Part shown: piece after piece, positions 44,266 to 57,239 of the stretch
Layout of the letters: every line of letters begins with the position of its first letter
Numbering within the stretch: position 1 is the stretch's first letter
Source of the DNA: Gigaspora rosea
Taxonomy: Eukaryota > Glomeromycota > Glomeromycetes > Diversisporales > Gigasporaceae
Direction of reading: 5' to 3'
Length of the DNA stretch: 64,000 nucleotides
Assembly (NCBI GenBank): GCA_003550325.1
Contig: QKWP01000111.1
Coordinates: forward strand, 457,049-521,048
The notes under the pieces: generated by a model
Database searches by the model: none
What the model saw: only the letters and a program-made list of their open reading frames with translations
What the model was told of the DNA's origin: nothing
Made by a program: the position numbers and the translations under genes

Positions 44266-45769
44266 CTGCACTGCCACTGCAGCTATGAAGCCTTACTATC
44301 CACGTTGAAACTGAGTTTCATGCCATTTTGCACTGGGGTGCAGGAGATAATTGAGTAAGCCTCTTCCAAGGTGTGCGATACAAATGAATGATGACCTACT
44401 TGCTCCTGAAATGTTCTATTTGCCTCTACTTCAAATCCTACTATTCATGCAAGCCCTTCTCCATACTATTTGGCATGACAATTATTACCCATATAACGAT
44501 ATTCATTGAAAACATATGTACTAATCAATACTAAAAACCTGCATCCAACAAGAACCTTAGGAGTCCATAAGCTAACCAAAATAGTCAACACAATAACAAC
44601 CAATACATATGGTCTGTAATAGTGAATCGATTTAGGACCAATTATAGAATCGAGCAACAATAGGTCAATCAATGATTGATGATGCTGATCGATCAAATAA
44701 GTATTATATTGATCGATTAAAAAATTTTTTAATACGATTTCACCCGAGATATCATTAATTTCTGATCTAAATGTCTAACGTTAATGTTTCATATGACCAA
44801 AAAAATTTTTGATGAAAATGTTGTGATTATTAATATCGGGGCATCGTGTTAACCTCTTATCGGGTCACATTATGCGGATACAATTTCAAGAAAAAATTTG
44901 ATTTTATAAGGTTTCATAACCTTATTATTTTTGGTAAATATAATATGATTGACTTAATGATTGATCGATTATATCCACTCGAGCTCATAAATTACATGCT
45001 TGATCGATCATACTCGATCAAGCATGTATCCTTGATTTTTGATCGATTAAAAAAAAAATTTTTTTCGGGTCAATCATCGATCAATAATTTTTTTTGCAAA
45101 GTCAATTTACTAATCTGTAATAAAGTCTGCGAGAAAGAAATCTCTATCGCTTTGTACAATATTATCACTGGACGATCTACATGAATTTAGCACTGCCATT
45201 CTTTCTAATACTCTGGCCTCCGATGATCCTACGTTTGGCTAAACATATTTCATTCCCATTTTCATTTTAAGCCAATATGTGGTATTGTCAGTGCTAAATA
45301 TTGACGTAGAATACAAATTAAAATCGAAAAATCGAATCCGCATTTAGAATCAAAGAAGAGAAATTTAAAATAAACTTCATATAATACTGTAATCACAGAT
45401 TACTAATTTGTGTAACCCTAAAAAGAAATACCAGAAAAATATATTATATTATAAGGAACGGAATGATATGCAATATTGTGAAGTATATGATTACTATAGC
45501 ATTTTTAATTATAGACTATACAATATTTTGGTAAAAGGTTCAAAAACTTTCGGTGAACCAAATATTAAAAGAAATATCTTTGGTAATAAAACGTTAACGA
45601 AATTATTCATAAGCTAAGAATTATCCGAACTGATTGCAAAAGTTCAGTGAATATAGTTAATGTCCGGCTAAGTATTTCGTCATAAGTAATTTTCACTAAA
45701 TAAATAAAATATAGAAATAAAGCCGTTAGCTATTTACCTTGTAACAACTCTATGTAAAAATATGACGAT
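44266..45769. other. Intergenic with GATCGAT-rich stretches
   Basis: A hairpin atgcttgatcga..tcgatcaagcat lies at about 44996-45025. Frames at 44846-45184 and elsewhere are repeat-derived and show no domain. Confidence 0.35.
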
Positions 45770-45777
45770 AAATAGAC

Positions 45778-48020
45778 CAGTGATGGCACATTGTCATTTA
45801 AAAATAAATGACACCTTGTCATATGACAAGTCATTTTTGTCATAAAAAAATCATTTATCTTTTTATGACTATACTTGTCATTTATAGTTTACATAATAAT
45901 TATTAATAATCACATTGATATTTGCATTGATACGAAGAATTTTGAAAATATATATTTAAAAGTTCATTATAGTGATATCTATCAATTAAACATCGCCGTT
46001 TGTTGATAATATTTGATCAAATGTCTCACGAATCATGAACCATATCTCAACCATCCTAATCCTAACGCTAAATGCTTATCCGAAAGAGCTTGTTAGAATG
46101 GCAACAATAAAGAGCCGTTAGGATAATTATTTAACATAACCATAAGGAGTTTTTAGAATGGTTATTTATCGCTAACTATAAAGAGCTGCTAGAATGATTA
46201 TTTAACATTAATCATAAAAACTATTAGAATGATTATTTAACACTAATCATCAAAAGTTGTTAGAATGATAATGCTAACCATAATGAGCTGTTAGAATGAT
46301 TATTTTTAAATGTTAATCCGTGTAAACTTGATTAACATAAATAACACCTTTTGTAAAATCTTCATAACACATTAACGTGTTAGCACTTATGCGTGTTAAG
46401 GGACACAGATTATAAACATTCTCGATATCACGTCAACGTGTTAAGCTTAGTAGCACCATTGTTGAAAAGTACGTAGTGTTAAACAGTATGTTAACGTGGC
46501 AAATAACACATCAATGTGTCGTATATTAAATTCAAATGTATATAAACGAATGAATTTGACTTCAATAAAGAGAGAGACAGATGAAGAGGGGTTCCCTCCG
46601 ATTTTACTTAATGAAAATAAAGGAAGTAAGCTAGTGTAGAGCTGAAGAGACCTTTATTCGAGTAAATCAGAAACTTATCTCCTAAGTAACTATTAGAGTT
46701 AAATCGGTTAAATGTATACGCTCTCCCTTCTTTAATAGTTTCACTATTTTACATCTCGCTTATTATGTAATGGAAATTTGAAAGACGTAGATTGTTCACC
46801 TATATTTCGCAGAATATTATAACCACATTATAGAACTTTGATTTGTTATCACTTGTATACTAAAGTTAATAATAAAATCCGTCGAATATCTGTTAAATTG
46901 AATATGAACACAGATAATGGATCCAAAGCTCTACTATAATAGATTATATACTGTAAAATTGATTAAAAAATGGTTAAATCTAACCTATGATTTAATGGTA
47001 GGTCTAATATTTAGTAGTGATTTAAAAAAAAGGTCGATTCAAATATAGATATAAAACAAAAAAAGAACGATTTAAGTATAATTGAAAAAAATGAAACATG
47101 TGACACTAAAAGAACTACTTTAAATTATTAAATAATTAATAAATATGAACTACGTTTATTATTATTAATCTATTACGTCAAGAGTCGAATCATTTTTTCA
47201 ATAAGTGAAAATTGAAAAATGACAACTGTTAAGTACTGACTCTATGATTTGATACCCGGAATAATTCATATTATATATGAAGAATAATGCCTTTATGCTT
47301 TGGAGGATAACCTGTTGGTGTAAAACACACTGAAAACTGGCAAAGTTGAAATAAAAAAAAAATGCACACCAGATACATCTCAAACCGAGAAGTATTATTA
47401 ATTACCAATCCATGATTTCTGTTATATCGTTTAGTTGATTAATATAAATTATAGTTAGTTGATAACTAGTTGATAGCTAGCAATTAATTGTAATCGAACC
47501 AGTTGATAATAAATTGATTAGTTGAAAAGTTGCCAACTAGTAGGTTTTTCAACTAACGATTTGGAACACCAAGTCACGCTAAACCAGGAATGGATGTTAA
47601 ACTGTAAAAAATGCAAAATAACGTCTAGGGGCATGGTTTGAGTAATGGCCAAGATAAAGCTTAATTCGATCATAATTCGAAATTACACTTTTGGGAGTTA
47701 TTTTGCATTTATAAGGAAAGTCCAATTTAGAAATGTTGAATAACTCCGATATAGATAGTATCAAATTCAGCCAATTTGAAGGAATGTGATGAATTTTATG
47801 ATCATCAATAATTATTTTTTGGTAATGTTTTTGACAATAGTAATACTGTCATTTATTTGTCATTTTAATGTCATTTATAAAAATATTTTTTATGACTTGT
47901 CATATTACCATGGTTTTGTATAAATTTTTTTTATAATAAATGACATTGTCATTTTAAAATGACATGTCATTTATAGTCATTTTCATAAAATTTTTATGAC
48001 TTTGTCATTTGCCATCACTG
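45778..48020. mobile_element. hAT-type element, 2243 bp, no transposase, 8-bp duplication aaatagac
   Basis: It begins cagtgatggca and ends tgccatcactg, with aaatagac exactly at 45770-45777 and 48021-48028. Subterminal tgtcatttaaaa / tgacattgtca words repeat near both ends, as hAT transposase-binding sites do. It is long enough for a decayed autonomous element, but no hAT transposase codons (for example a C-terminal dimerisation domain) are visible. Confidence 0.88.
46086..46318. repeat. Tandem repeats, unit about 30-38 bp, inside the hAT-type element
   Basis: About seven units of gagctgttagaatgattatttaac with variable tails. Confidence 0.75.
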
Positions 48021-48377
48021 AAATAGACAATAAAATTACTACGTAGATAGTGTTCTTTAACAACAGTCTGAAAATTACCACCAATTCTGGCATGAATGAA
48101 TGCACTATACTAATCACTAATCAATGTAAAGGCCAGTAACAATATCATTTCCAATTATAATATCGTTAACTTCGCACTTCATAATACATAATAGCAAATA
48201 TTCATATCCGCTGATTTCTGGAATTACTAATTTTTTTGACACACCCCAAAATTGATCTACAATGTGCGTCAGCTCATTTGACACTATTTACTGATACATA
48301 TACAGCATGTACAATTTTGCAAGCAGTACAATATCTGGTACCCGGGTGACCTAAATTCCTTTTTTTTATCATTATTA

Positions 48378-48842
48378 CTGTATTACTGCGAAATAACGTG
48401 CACTTGTGTGGTGTTTTGATCACCTGCGCACTATTTTGAGTGTGTGCATGTGCGCTATTTTGAGGTAACCCGATTTTTTATCCTGTACCAGCAAATCCTT
48501 AATATATATATAGAGGAACAATTAACCTATTGTTGAACTTCTATGTAGCGGCAAATAATTTATTTTTAAAAACCTGCGCATTTATGAAGTATCGCTTGTA
48601 GATTTATGACCTTATTTTTCTTTGTTCTTTGGCTTATGCAGCACTCTAAGGTCTAATTTAAAAGAATGAATATGAAGCATTCGTTGAACACTTTTGTTAT
48701 ACATTCGATTATATAATATTCTATATATGGTGCGCGCTATTTTGGGATGCGCATGGGCGTTATTTCAAAACCACGTATGCTATTTTTAGGGGATGCGATT
48801 TTTAAAATAACGCCTATGATTGTTATTTCACGGTAATACGGT
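48378..48842. mobile_element. TIR element, 465 bp, TA flanks
   Basis: The ends ctgtattactgcgaaataac and the inverted gttatttcacggtaatacgg have TA on both sides. Internal gcgctattttg words recur about four times. Confidence 0.6.
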
Positions 48843-48844
48843 AG

Positions 48845-49269
48845 TTATTTTCCCCATACTACCTTTTAATTAATCGTTCTCAAATTTTTGAAGTTTACTC
48901 ATTTAAATAGTGTTTGTGGCGATGCTCATTTAATGAATAAAGATTATTTGATACTTGAGCAGAGATAACGTTAGTTCAGAATTTACTAGTTTTAGGTCTT
49001 CGTCGATATTGGGTTGTAAATAAAGAAATTATCGATAGCGTAGTTGAATTTGTCGCCATATAAGTAAAAGACTGAGATGGTAGGCGGTTGCAATTTTTTT
49101 TTTCTTTTTTATATTTTTATATACAGTATTCTTAAGAAATCACAACTTTTTTATGCCGAACTAATATGAAATTTGAAGTTTTTAGTTCAGAATCGGTTTG
49201 AGATCACAAGCCTGTAGTAGACTTTAGTGATTTAATAAGCATTACACAAAAGTCTATAGGTAAGACTCA
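48845..49269. other. Intergenic
   Basis: Nothing recognised. Confidence 0.3.
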
Positions 49270-49860
49270 CATACGTTTTCTTAAAGAGATCGTTTCTCGA
49301 GAAAATAATATGATTTGTGTCTCTAATACTCCACCAAAACAGCCAAAAATTACAAAATCCTTTTTACAAACTTGTTGCCAAACAACAGGAGAAAGTCAAA
49401 CAGGATCAAAAGGAAAAAGAACGTCTTGCAAAAGATATTCGTGAGATGCAGAACAAGCTACAAAAAAAAACAAAATGAACAAGCAAAATTACTTGAAAAA
49501 CAACAGCCAAGGTCACGTAACAAATCCAGGATGAATCATTTATCAAACATGCCGTACGCCCATTTTCGATGGTTTTAACAAATACATGGCAATCGACTAC
49601 TCACTCTGGCAATACGAATTCATCTTCGAAATCTCAAAATACCAATCACAAACCTACGCTTGTTATAAATCTTATTAATTCTGTGATATCTGTTGAGAAT
49701 GACGCTATGTTTGATTTTGTTTTCTGTATTATAAAATATAACGACCTTATTATCATTTATATTTAGGTCTTGAAGAAGCTAGCATACATCGTGTTCCTGG
49801 AATAGCAGGTTCTGTAAATAAACTCACATATATTACTATAGAGATATTTTATTATTCCCA
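49270..49860 (+). pseudogene. RhoGAP-domain protein fragment
   Basis: A coiled-coil-like frame (KLVAKQQEKVKQDQKEKERL, about 49368-49460) leads after frame changes to a Ser/Asn-rich stretch, a block ending FDFVFCI (49709-49735), a plausible intron to ttatatttag (49766), then GLEEASIHRVPGIAGSVNKL (49768-49827). That last block matches the arginine-finger region of RhoGAP domains (GLEEEGIYRVSG..VNKL). Nothing further of the domain follows, and several shifts are needed upstream, so it is a fragment. If it were intact, the protein would switch off Rho-family GTPases. Confidence 0.4.
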
Positions 49861-50166
49861 CCATCCTGGGCCCAAAAAATATATATTATCAGTGGTGATA
49901 GATTAGACCTTTTTTATTGTATAATGTTTTAAAATTATTAACAAATAATTGTAATAAAATTTAAAATTTTATACAAATCAAATTGATATAATATGAAAAA
50001 ATGTTTATAAGTAAATATAAACAATTAAAAAATATATACATCAATCGTAAATATTTTGAAAACAATATTGATTTAAAATAGTGATATTTGGATCGGGTCA
50101 CAATATATGATAAAAGTATTTTGGGACATCATATAGGTAGACTGGACAGAATTTTGATCTTTCAAA

Positions 50167-50407
50167 TAGGGTTGGATAGGTTCCAGTTAGGTTCTAATAG
50201 GTTCTAAGTAAATTAATAATTTTTAAACTGATTTTTTAGTAATTTATAAACTTAAAAGAAAGTTTTTTGCTTTATGCTCATAATTAAAATTGTTCATAAT
50301 TTTATAATCAATAACTTTAATTAAGAACTAAAAACTAAAAAATCAGTTTAAAAATTATTAATTTACTTAGAACCTATCAGAACCTAACTGGAACCTAACC
50401 AACCCTA
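50167..50407. mobile_element. hAT-type MITE, 241 bp, 8-bp duplication ctttcaaa
   Basis: The arms of about 73 bp begin tagggttggataggttcc and end ggaacctaaccaacccta. ctttcaaa is at 50159-50166 and 50408-50415. Confidence 0.9.
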
Positions 50408-50415
50408 CTTTCAAA

Positions 50416-51059
50416 TGATCTTCTTCGGATCTTGTCTTGGCAGATTTTAAAAATTGAATGACTGTCATGTTCATTCTTTTCAAACCCAATCTCATATGAT
50501 CAAAAAGCATAACTCACCTCAATTGATTTAAAATGAATAAATAGTTTTTATTCTTTTCGATTCCAAATTCGCTTCAACAATAATTAGCTTAAAACATTCC
50601 ACTATAGTTTTCTATCTCAGTAGAATTTTTTTCTCATTTAGACTGTTGAATAAAATAAACGCACAATAGTAAGTCAATTATTAATTAGCGCATTTTTGGA
50701 ATATGACAATACCTATTTAGCTGAGACAAAAAGTTCTTTAGCGGCACCCATATTATGTAGTACTATAAAATCTTCTACGGAATTTTTGTAATTCAACCCG
50801 TTATCTAAAGGATTATTCTTAAATATTTATTTTGTACTGTATTTATTATTAATAAATTAATAAATATAAAATTTTTGCAAAATGAAAAAAAAATCGCATG
50901 AAAAACAATGCCTTGAAATTTATTTTTTTTTCTCTACAATTATAATTATTAAGTATTTAGTATTCTATTTTACTTTGAAAAAAAAAGAAAAGAAAAACTC
51001 ATATTCGAAACCAATGTTTGGCCTTTTTCAACTTTTTTTTTGTTCCAATACTATTTCGA
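50416..51059. other. Intergenic
   Basis: No supported gene; a short A-rich frame at 50882-51136 overlaps the Sel1 pseudogene end and is not convincing. Confidence 0.3.
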
Positions 51060-51870
51060 TATCAACATCCAACGCTTTTTATTTCACCAACATCACCAAG
51101 TTTAAGATTTCAAATACAATTCAAAAGCTTTTTTAAATACTTTTTAATTCCAATTCCATTCTGATAACGTTCTCCAAGATAATAAATCGCATAAATATTC
51201 TCCATTCTGACAGCTTTTTTAAAATAAAAAAATTGCCATATGTTCATCCTTTTCAACTCCAATTCCATTTCGATAACAATTTCCAACATTGCGCTTTGCA
51301 GATCTTGATAATAAATGTTCATCTTTTTCGACTCCAATTCCTTTTTATAACAATATCCAATATTATATATTCTATCAACGTCACACATCTTTGCAGATTT
51401 TTGATAGTAAATGAATGCCATATGTTCATCTTTTTCAACTCCAATTCCTTCACCATAACAGCATTACCCATCTTTAGATAATAAATGAATGCCTTATGTC
51501 ATCTTTTTCGACTCCAATTCCTTTTTCATAACAATATCCAACATTATATTTTCTTATGTTCATCCTTTTCAACTCCAATTCCTTTTTATAACAATATCCA
51601 ACATTATATATCACTCATCTTTGCAGATTTTTGATAGTAAATAAATGCCATATATTCATCTTTTTTAACTCCAATTCCTTCACCATAACAGCATCCGACT
51701 TGAAAAGTTCACACTAGCATTACTATCTCTACAGATTTTTAATATTAAATAAATGCCTTATGCTCATCTTTTTTGACTCCTATTCCACGCAGATAATTGT
51801 TTCCAAGGTCATAAGGGTCTAAATTAGATGATTTTTTATAACAAAACGAATTAGTATAATCCATTTTACT
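51060..51870 (-). pseudogene. Sel1-repeat gene, decayed
   Basis: On the minus strand the words KAFIYYQKSA, GYCY and GIGVEKDE recur about seven times in all three frames, from a putative start at 51864 (MDYTNSFCYKKS) down to 51110. Several frame shifts and stops break it, with partial duplications of the GIGVEKDE coding block (51420-51660). It is closest to the gene at 37390-38208 in repeat wording. Confidence 0.8.
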
Positions 51871-52566
51871 TTTTAAAAATGAGAAAAAAAAATTTAAAAT
51901 AGTAATTTAGATGTAAGTGTACAAACTTACATACGTACAGTACGTGCCTATTTTACAGTGCACAACTTATTATCGACCCCAATTATGATTGAGAAGCATC
52001 AAAAATATTCATAAATTTTATTGCAAAACGAATTTTCGTGTATACAGCCTTTTAATAAATTTGTATTCATAATTAAATATGTAGAATATACCACATTCAT
52101 GTATTTGATTATAGGTCAAAAATAAGTTTAAAGGCCATTTTTTGAAAATCTGTATTTAAAAATATATATATATATATATTTATTTTGGTTTAAGAAATTA
52201 AAATCAGATTATAATAAAATATATATAGTACAGTAGTGTAAAAAAAATTGAAAAATAATTTTTTTTGGATGCATTTTTAAGGGTTAGGGGTTTTAGATGC
52301 ACATTTCACAATAAATAATAAGTCACTCTGCTTGAAACTTGATTAAAACCCTGTTGATACAATTAAAAAAAAACTTAAATTTGGTGGCACAAAACGTTAC
52401 CAAGGTACTATAACAAGCAATTGATAGCACATTACCGTGGTACTATTCTAAGTAATTTTTGTCAAAAGATGGTGTACCAAACTTTACCATGGCACTATAC
52501 CAAGCGATTTCATATGAAAATACATTATAAAATTCCATCGCGCTTTCTCAACTAGACTTTAAAAAA
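51871..52566. other. Upstream spacer with three imperfect repeats
   Basis: ttaccaaggtactataacaa, ttaccgtggtactattctaa and ttaccatggcactataccaa recur at about 52397-52505. (TA)n at 52162-52180. Confidence 0.45.
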
Positions 52567-54940
52567 ATGTCAACTGAAAATAAATATCCTAAAAATAATC
52601 CTTTTTCGCTAAAACAAAATAACACTATATATACATATCATATTATTAATGAAGGATATTATCCATCAAAAGATATAATATGTTATACCTCATCTCATAC
52701 AAGAAATAAAACTCGGTATAAAGTTCTGGATGATTAAATAGTTGAAACAAGTTGGGGAAAAGATCATATAGTCGAATACGAAATTGAATATCAATCAAAT
52801 AAACCAGTTTTTAGAATTAAATTCAAAGAAAATTCCCAACAATATATCATAGAATCAAATGAATCCCCGTCTAAAGTTGCAAATGATTATCTAAATATTA
52901 GTATATAATATTACTTTAATAAAGCTTATATCGTATAATTTTATTTAATCAATATCTAAATATTTAATATAGAGAAAAAAAATTCTAATACTCGTTCAAG
53001 AATTTCTGGTATTCATGTTTTTGGTCTGAATATAATTGATATAGAACATGAACGGGAACATAAAAAAAAGGAAAAGCGACCATATGCTTTAAAATCATTT
53101 AATCTACTCAGCAAGTCCATGAAGACAAAATGCTCACGTGCATTTTCTATGCAAGTAGGCAAAATCTTTGAAAGTGAAGCTCTTAATTTTTACAATCAAA
53201 TTGATCAGCCAGTTTTACAAGAAGTTCAGTTTAATATTCAGAGCAAAAATTATTTTGCCATTTACTATAATGAAAAAGAGCAAAATATTGATGCATTCGT
53301 AAATGTTATTGACAAAGGCTTAATCTCTCGTGACGCCTATAGAGATTTGACTGCACTTGAGGCTGCATTACTACGAGAATATAATGTTAAAAAAAAATAA
53401 ATGAAGAAATGAGTGAAAATATCCCAATTTTTGGTTTAGATATTAAAAATAGTTCTTTTACAACGAATGAAACATCTCATATTATTGATAAGGACATTGA
53501 AAAAGAGATGTTACAGTATGTTGGAAAAGTAGGCTATAGGCCAATCACTAATATTTTGCTTTATATAATTCTGGATCTTGTAAAAAAGAACACTCTTAAT
53601 AAAAATAATCCAATAGTTCACCTTCGTATCTCAGGAGACGAGCGGAATGTGTGCAGGAAGATTAAACACGTGATGATCACCTGTGCCATATTAGATGATA
53701 TTTTAAACATTTATCGAGCTGAGTGCCACTATACGATAGTTTTATATCCTGGTGGAGAAAATTATGAAACCTTACAAAATGCAATGGAGCCGATGATAAA
53801 TGAATTGCATATGGTAATTTTTTTTTATGAATTCTTTAAATAGTAGACATGGGTATTATTTTGAATTTTGGCCCAAATTCGAGCCAAAATTCAAAATAAC
53901 ACCTATGTCTAAGCTGTTTTTCATTTATCTATAAAAAAAAACTTATAAATTGTATTATTTTAGAAGTTGGTAGAAAATGGTCTAGAGTTAAATGGAATAC
54001 GATGAGAAATTATTCCTTATTTTTGTAGCGACTGGAAATTTTTAAGTATAATTTTAGGCTTCAATGCACCAAATGCAAATTACTTTTGCCCTTGGTGCTT
54101 GTGCACCAAAAAGGATCTTAGTACCCATGCTATGGATAAAGTTTATACAATCGAAAAAAGTATGGATCAGCTTAAGAGTACAAAACCACCACCTGGACAT
54201 CATAAAGCTCCTCTCTTACCTATGATTCCTTTGGAACATTATGTTCCCGATGAGCTCCACATAATGCTAAGTATTTGGGACCGTTTATGGTCATTAGTAA
54301 TTCAGGACCTTGAATCAGAAAATCAATATAATGATTATATTAGAGAAATTATCTGCACGGAAATGCACTGAATTTCCATTAAGTTTAATTTTTGGCAGGA
54401 TCATAGCACACGTAATTGGTCTAATATGCTCTTAATGGGTGATGATAAAGAAACTGTAATGCGCAATTTTAATTTTGAGGTAATATTTGATAAAGAACGG
54501 GGCGCATTGATTAATTGTCTCTGGAGAGAGTTTGATGCTCTTTATATTGCTATGAAACAACCAGAAACTGACTGTAATTTTTTTGCAATTCAAGCAAAAA
54601 ACTAGTTAGGTTTATTTCTTACTCCCCATTAAGATGAGCCCAACACAATTCATTTTAAAAAAGGTCTTTATCGACCAAAAGACATTACTCCATACATGCA
54701 TATATTAGTGCATCACCTGCTCGAATTTATGAATCGCCATAGACATTTCGGGTTGGCAGCATTTTCTTGCTTACCTGTTGAAAAGAAGAACCATAACTAA
54801 GTCTCTACCTTCTTCAGAAAGACTATGAAAGATGGTGGTGATGGTGCAGAAAGGAAATCTGCTATTTTCGAAATTCTTAGCTATGAAAACCGGTCTATGT
54901 ATTTTGCTCAAAAATCTACTTCATTTAGGTTCTAAACGTC
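52567..54940 (+). pseudogene. Multi-copy orphan family member (SGD / SDWKFL / CPWC type), broken
   Basis: Start MSTENKYPKNN (52567), in-frame TAA at about 52732, then a likely intron (gtatata..tatag, about 52902-52973). Blocks follow: FGLNIIDIEHEREHKKK, a helical region, VHLRISGDERNVCRKIKHV (about 53620-53670), YPGGENYETL, SDWKFLSIILGFNAPNANYF with CPWCLC (54030-54105), PLEHYVPDELHIML (54230-54270), FWQDHSTRNWS, GLYRPKDITPYMH, FGLAAFSCLPVEKKNHN, TFFRKTMKDGGD and ILSYENRSMYF. TGA 54369-54371 and at least three further stops lie in frame. I recall this block order from Rhizophagus and cnidarian multi-copy proteins. The spaced conserved acidic residues (SGD, SDW, DEL) hint at a transposase-like RNase-H fold, which is only a guess. 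Confidence 0.65.
53844..53911. repeat. 68-bp hairpin in the intron or gap of the pseudogene
   Basis: tagacatgggtattattttg is mirrored by caaaataacacctatgtcta with one change; a tiny foldback insertion. Confidence 0.8.
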
Positions 54941-55200
54941 AACATCTTCATATTAATTAGGATAAAATGACTAATATGCAGTACGTATTACGTACATATA
55001 TCATTTTAATAGAAAAATTTTGGTTAATCGAGTAACCAAAAGCTATAGCAAGTTTGTATCAAAATTTCAAATCCCAAAGCTTTGGGTGCTAAAGTTTAGA
55101 CAATTGAGTAAGTCATCTTTTTTTGGATACGTAAATCAATTGAAAGATAAAAAGAGAGCTCAAGCATCAATGTCATTTTTGTATCGTATCTCAAATTACA
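54941..55200. other. Spacer
   Basis: Nothing recognised. Confidence 0.3.
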
Positions 55201-55525
55201 GTGCTAGATAACATGAATAGAATGTTTCAACACTATCACATTTAACGGACATGCATGTCCGCGAAGTTATATAATAGTATTGAATCGGTGAATTTTTTAC
55301 TAAATTGTATTGCTGTTCCCACAAATTATCAAATTTTTAATTGTGTACAGTACGTACTTCATCGATGTCATTTTGTGCTAGATAAAATGTTTCAATACTA
55401 TCACATGATTTCACGGACATGCATGTCCGCGAAGTTATATAATAGTATTGAATTGGCGAATTTTTTACTAAATTCCACAAATTATCAAATATTAATTGCT
55501 ACATACGTACTTTTATTAGAAAACA
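55201..55525. repeat. Direct duplication, period about 168 bp
   Basis: Two copies share gtttcaa.actatcaca, the palindrome cggacatgcatgtccg (55246-55261, 55414-55429) and gaagttatataatagtattgaat. Confidence 0.88.
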
Positions 55526-56269
55526 ATACCCTTTCTATATTATGATCCCTTTTTTCTTTTTTATCTCTCTTTACCTCTCTCAAAAGGCTCTTGGAACATA
55601 TCAAGTGTCTAATTAAATTATTTAATTGGACCCCATGCAGTTTAAAATGAGGACGCTGAGTTAATTCGACTTGTCCTATTAGCCAACGTTATGTGTACAA
55701 ACCTTGCTTCAAACCTCTCAATGATACGTTTAAATGTTGTACATTGGTCCACTAGGAATCAGCATAGTGAACATTCGATTTGATTGGCTTGAAGATCATT
55801 TGGTTACACAATATAAAAAATTTTTAAAGTAACCCTTACTATAAAAAACTGTATCGTTAATTGGCAACTTGTAGTTTCATATAAATAAAATTTTTTTAAC
55901 TATATTATAGTGCTCTTTAACTCTTTGTACGTCTTCTGTAAAAAAAGATCAGTATAGATCAAATATCTCTAAAACTTTATTTAGAGGAAAGTAATACCGT
56001 AATACGTATGTAATGTATAAGTTAATTGGGTATTAATCATTATATAAACTTTTTTTTTGCTTCAAACTCAAAGCCTTTTCTACAAATAGTACTATAGTAA
56101 GACTTTACCAACCAATTTCGTGCAAGAAGGTTTAAACCCAAAGCAAAGTATATAGATCGATTTTTAGAAGCAAGGCATGTTTATTGAATAAAAGCAAATG
56201 CACAAATCAAATTAACTGTGTCAAGACTTTGATTTGGTAGCATACTTTTTTAGGAAATACTTTTTGTAA
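55526..56269. other. Intergenic
   Basis: Nothing recognised. Confidence 0.3.
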
Positions 56270-56575
56270 TTGCAGATTTCATTAAGTCTTATGACTATTC
56301 TGAAATTTTTATTTATAAACCAATTAGTAAAAAGGGTTTTGGAATTGTATATAAAGCAAAATTGAAAGATTACGGGTTAATCGTTGCTCTTAAAGAATTT
56401 AAAATATTATATCTATAAAGGAAAAGACTGTTCAAAGATTTGTTAAAAGAGGTAAGAAATTATATTATTACTACAATAATAATGTAGAAATAATAATATA
56501 TAATTTTAGCTTAAGAATTTAAAAAAAGTTTGTAAGCATCCAAATATTATTGAATTTTATGGAGTAACTTGAGGT
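56270..56575 (+). pseudogene. Protein kinase N-lobe fragment
   Basis: The frame gives FIKSYDYSEIF, then KKGFGIVYKAKLKDYGLIVA with LKEF (glycine loop with the first Gly lost, plus the ATP lysine), a stop, and after an intron-like gap KVCKHPNIIEFYGVT with a stop. It ends before the catalytic loop. It belongs to the same expanded kinase group as the gene at 35749-36875. Confidence 0.75.
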
Positions 56576-56868
56576 TAGTAATAATAGTTAAATTTTGTAT
56601 TTATATAATTTTTAAAAATAAATTCATAATAGATCGGGATTCTATAATATGGTTTTGCAATATGCACAGAAATATTTCAATTAATTTTGTTTATTCTAAT
56701 TGAAACCTTTATACTCTTATTTTATTTATGAAGATACAATCGAATGGATTCCTTTTAATAGATTAGATAATATTTAAATAATTGGCAATAGATTTTTAGC
56801 AATATGGCTAGATGGAAAACGATGCATAGATGCAGATAGACAGAAACTGAATGCACGCAGTCACGAAT
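56576..56868. other. Spacer with a kinase linker relic
   Basis: gaatggattccttttaatag at 56742-56761 and its sequel match 57825-57900, a third partial copy of the captured kinase exon. Confidence 0.5.
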
Positions 56869-57239
56869 GCTATTATATAAAGTAGAGCTTAAAAAATTAA
56901 CTAGATCACAAAATTTACTAGATATTAAGAGAAGTAAGATATTAAACCATTATTATATTGTGCAATTATTTTAATTTATATTTATATAACTATAAATATT
57001 TAATAAGTTTATAGAGGCAATTCCAAACATGCCAAAGATTATAAAATTGTCAGACAATAAGCCAAAACTTGACCACGAGATTTTAAAGTGGTAGATTAGC
57101 CTTGGGTTTTTTTGTTATTTTGGTTTCTTCTGCCCGGACGGTAAATAAAGATAAGTAACTCATGACTGTGAACCAGTTTGGGTAAATGAGTTGTCTGTCC
57201 TTATATTTTAGTGCAATATTGTATATCATTACCATTATT

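Noticed and set aside
44846..45184. 112-codon open frame on the + strand
   Set aside because: It is rich in Ile/Asp/Arg from gatcgat repeats, has no domain, and lies in a hairpin-bearing repeat region.
46480..46800. Possible solo LTR (TATA-like tataaacg, aataaag)
   Set aside because: No consistent TG..CA ends or target duplication found; it lies within the hAT-type element.
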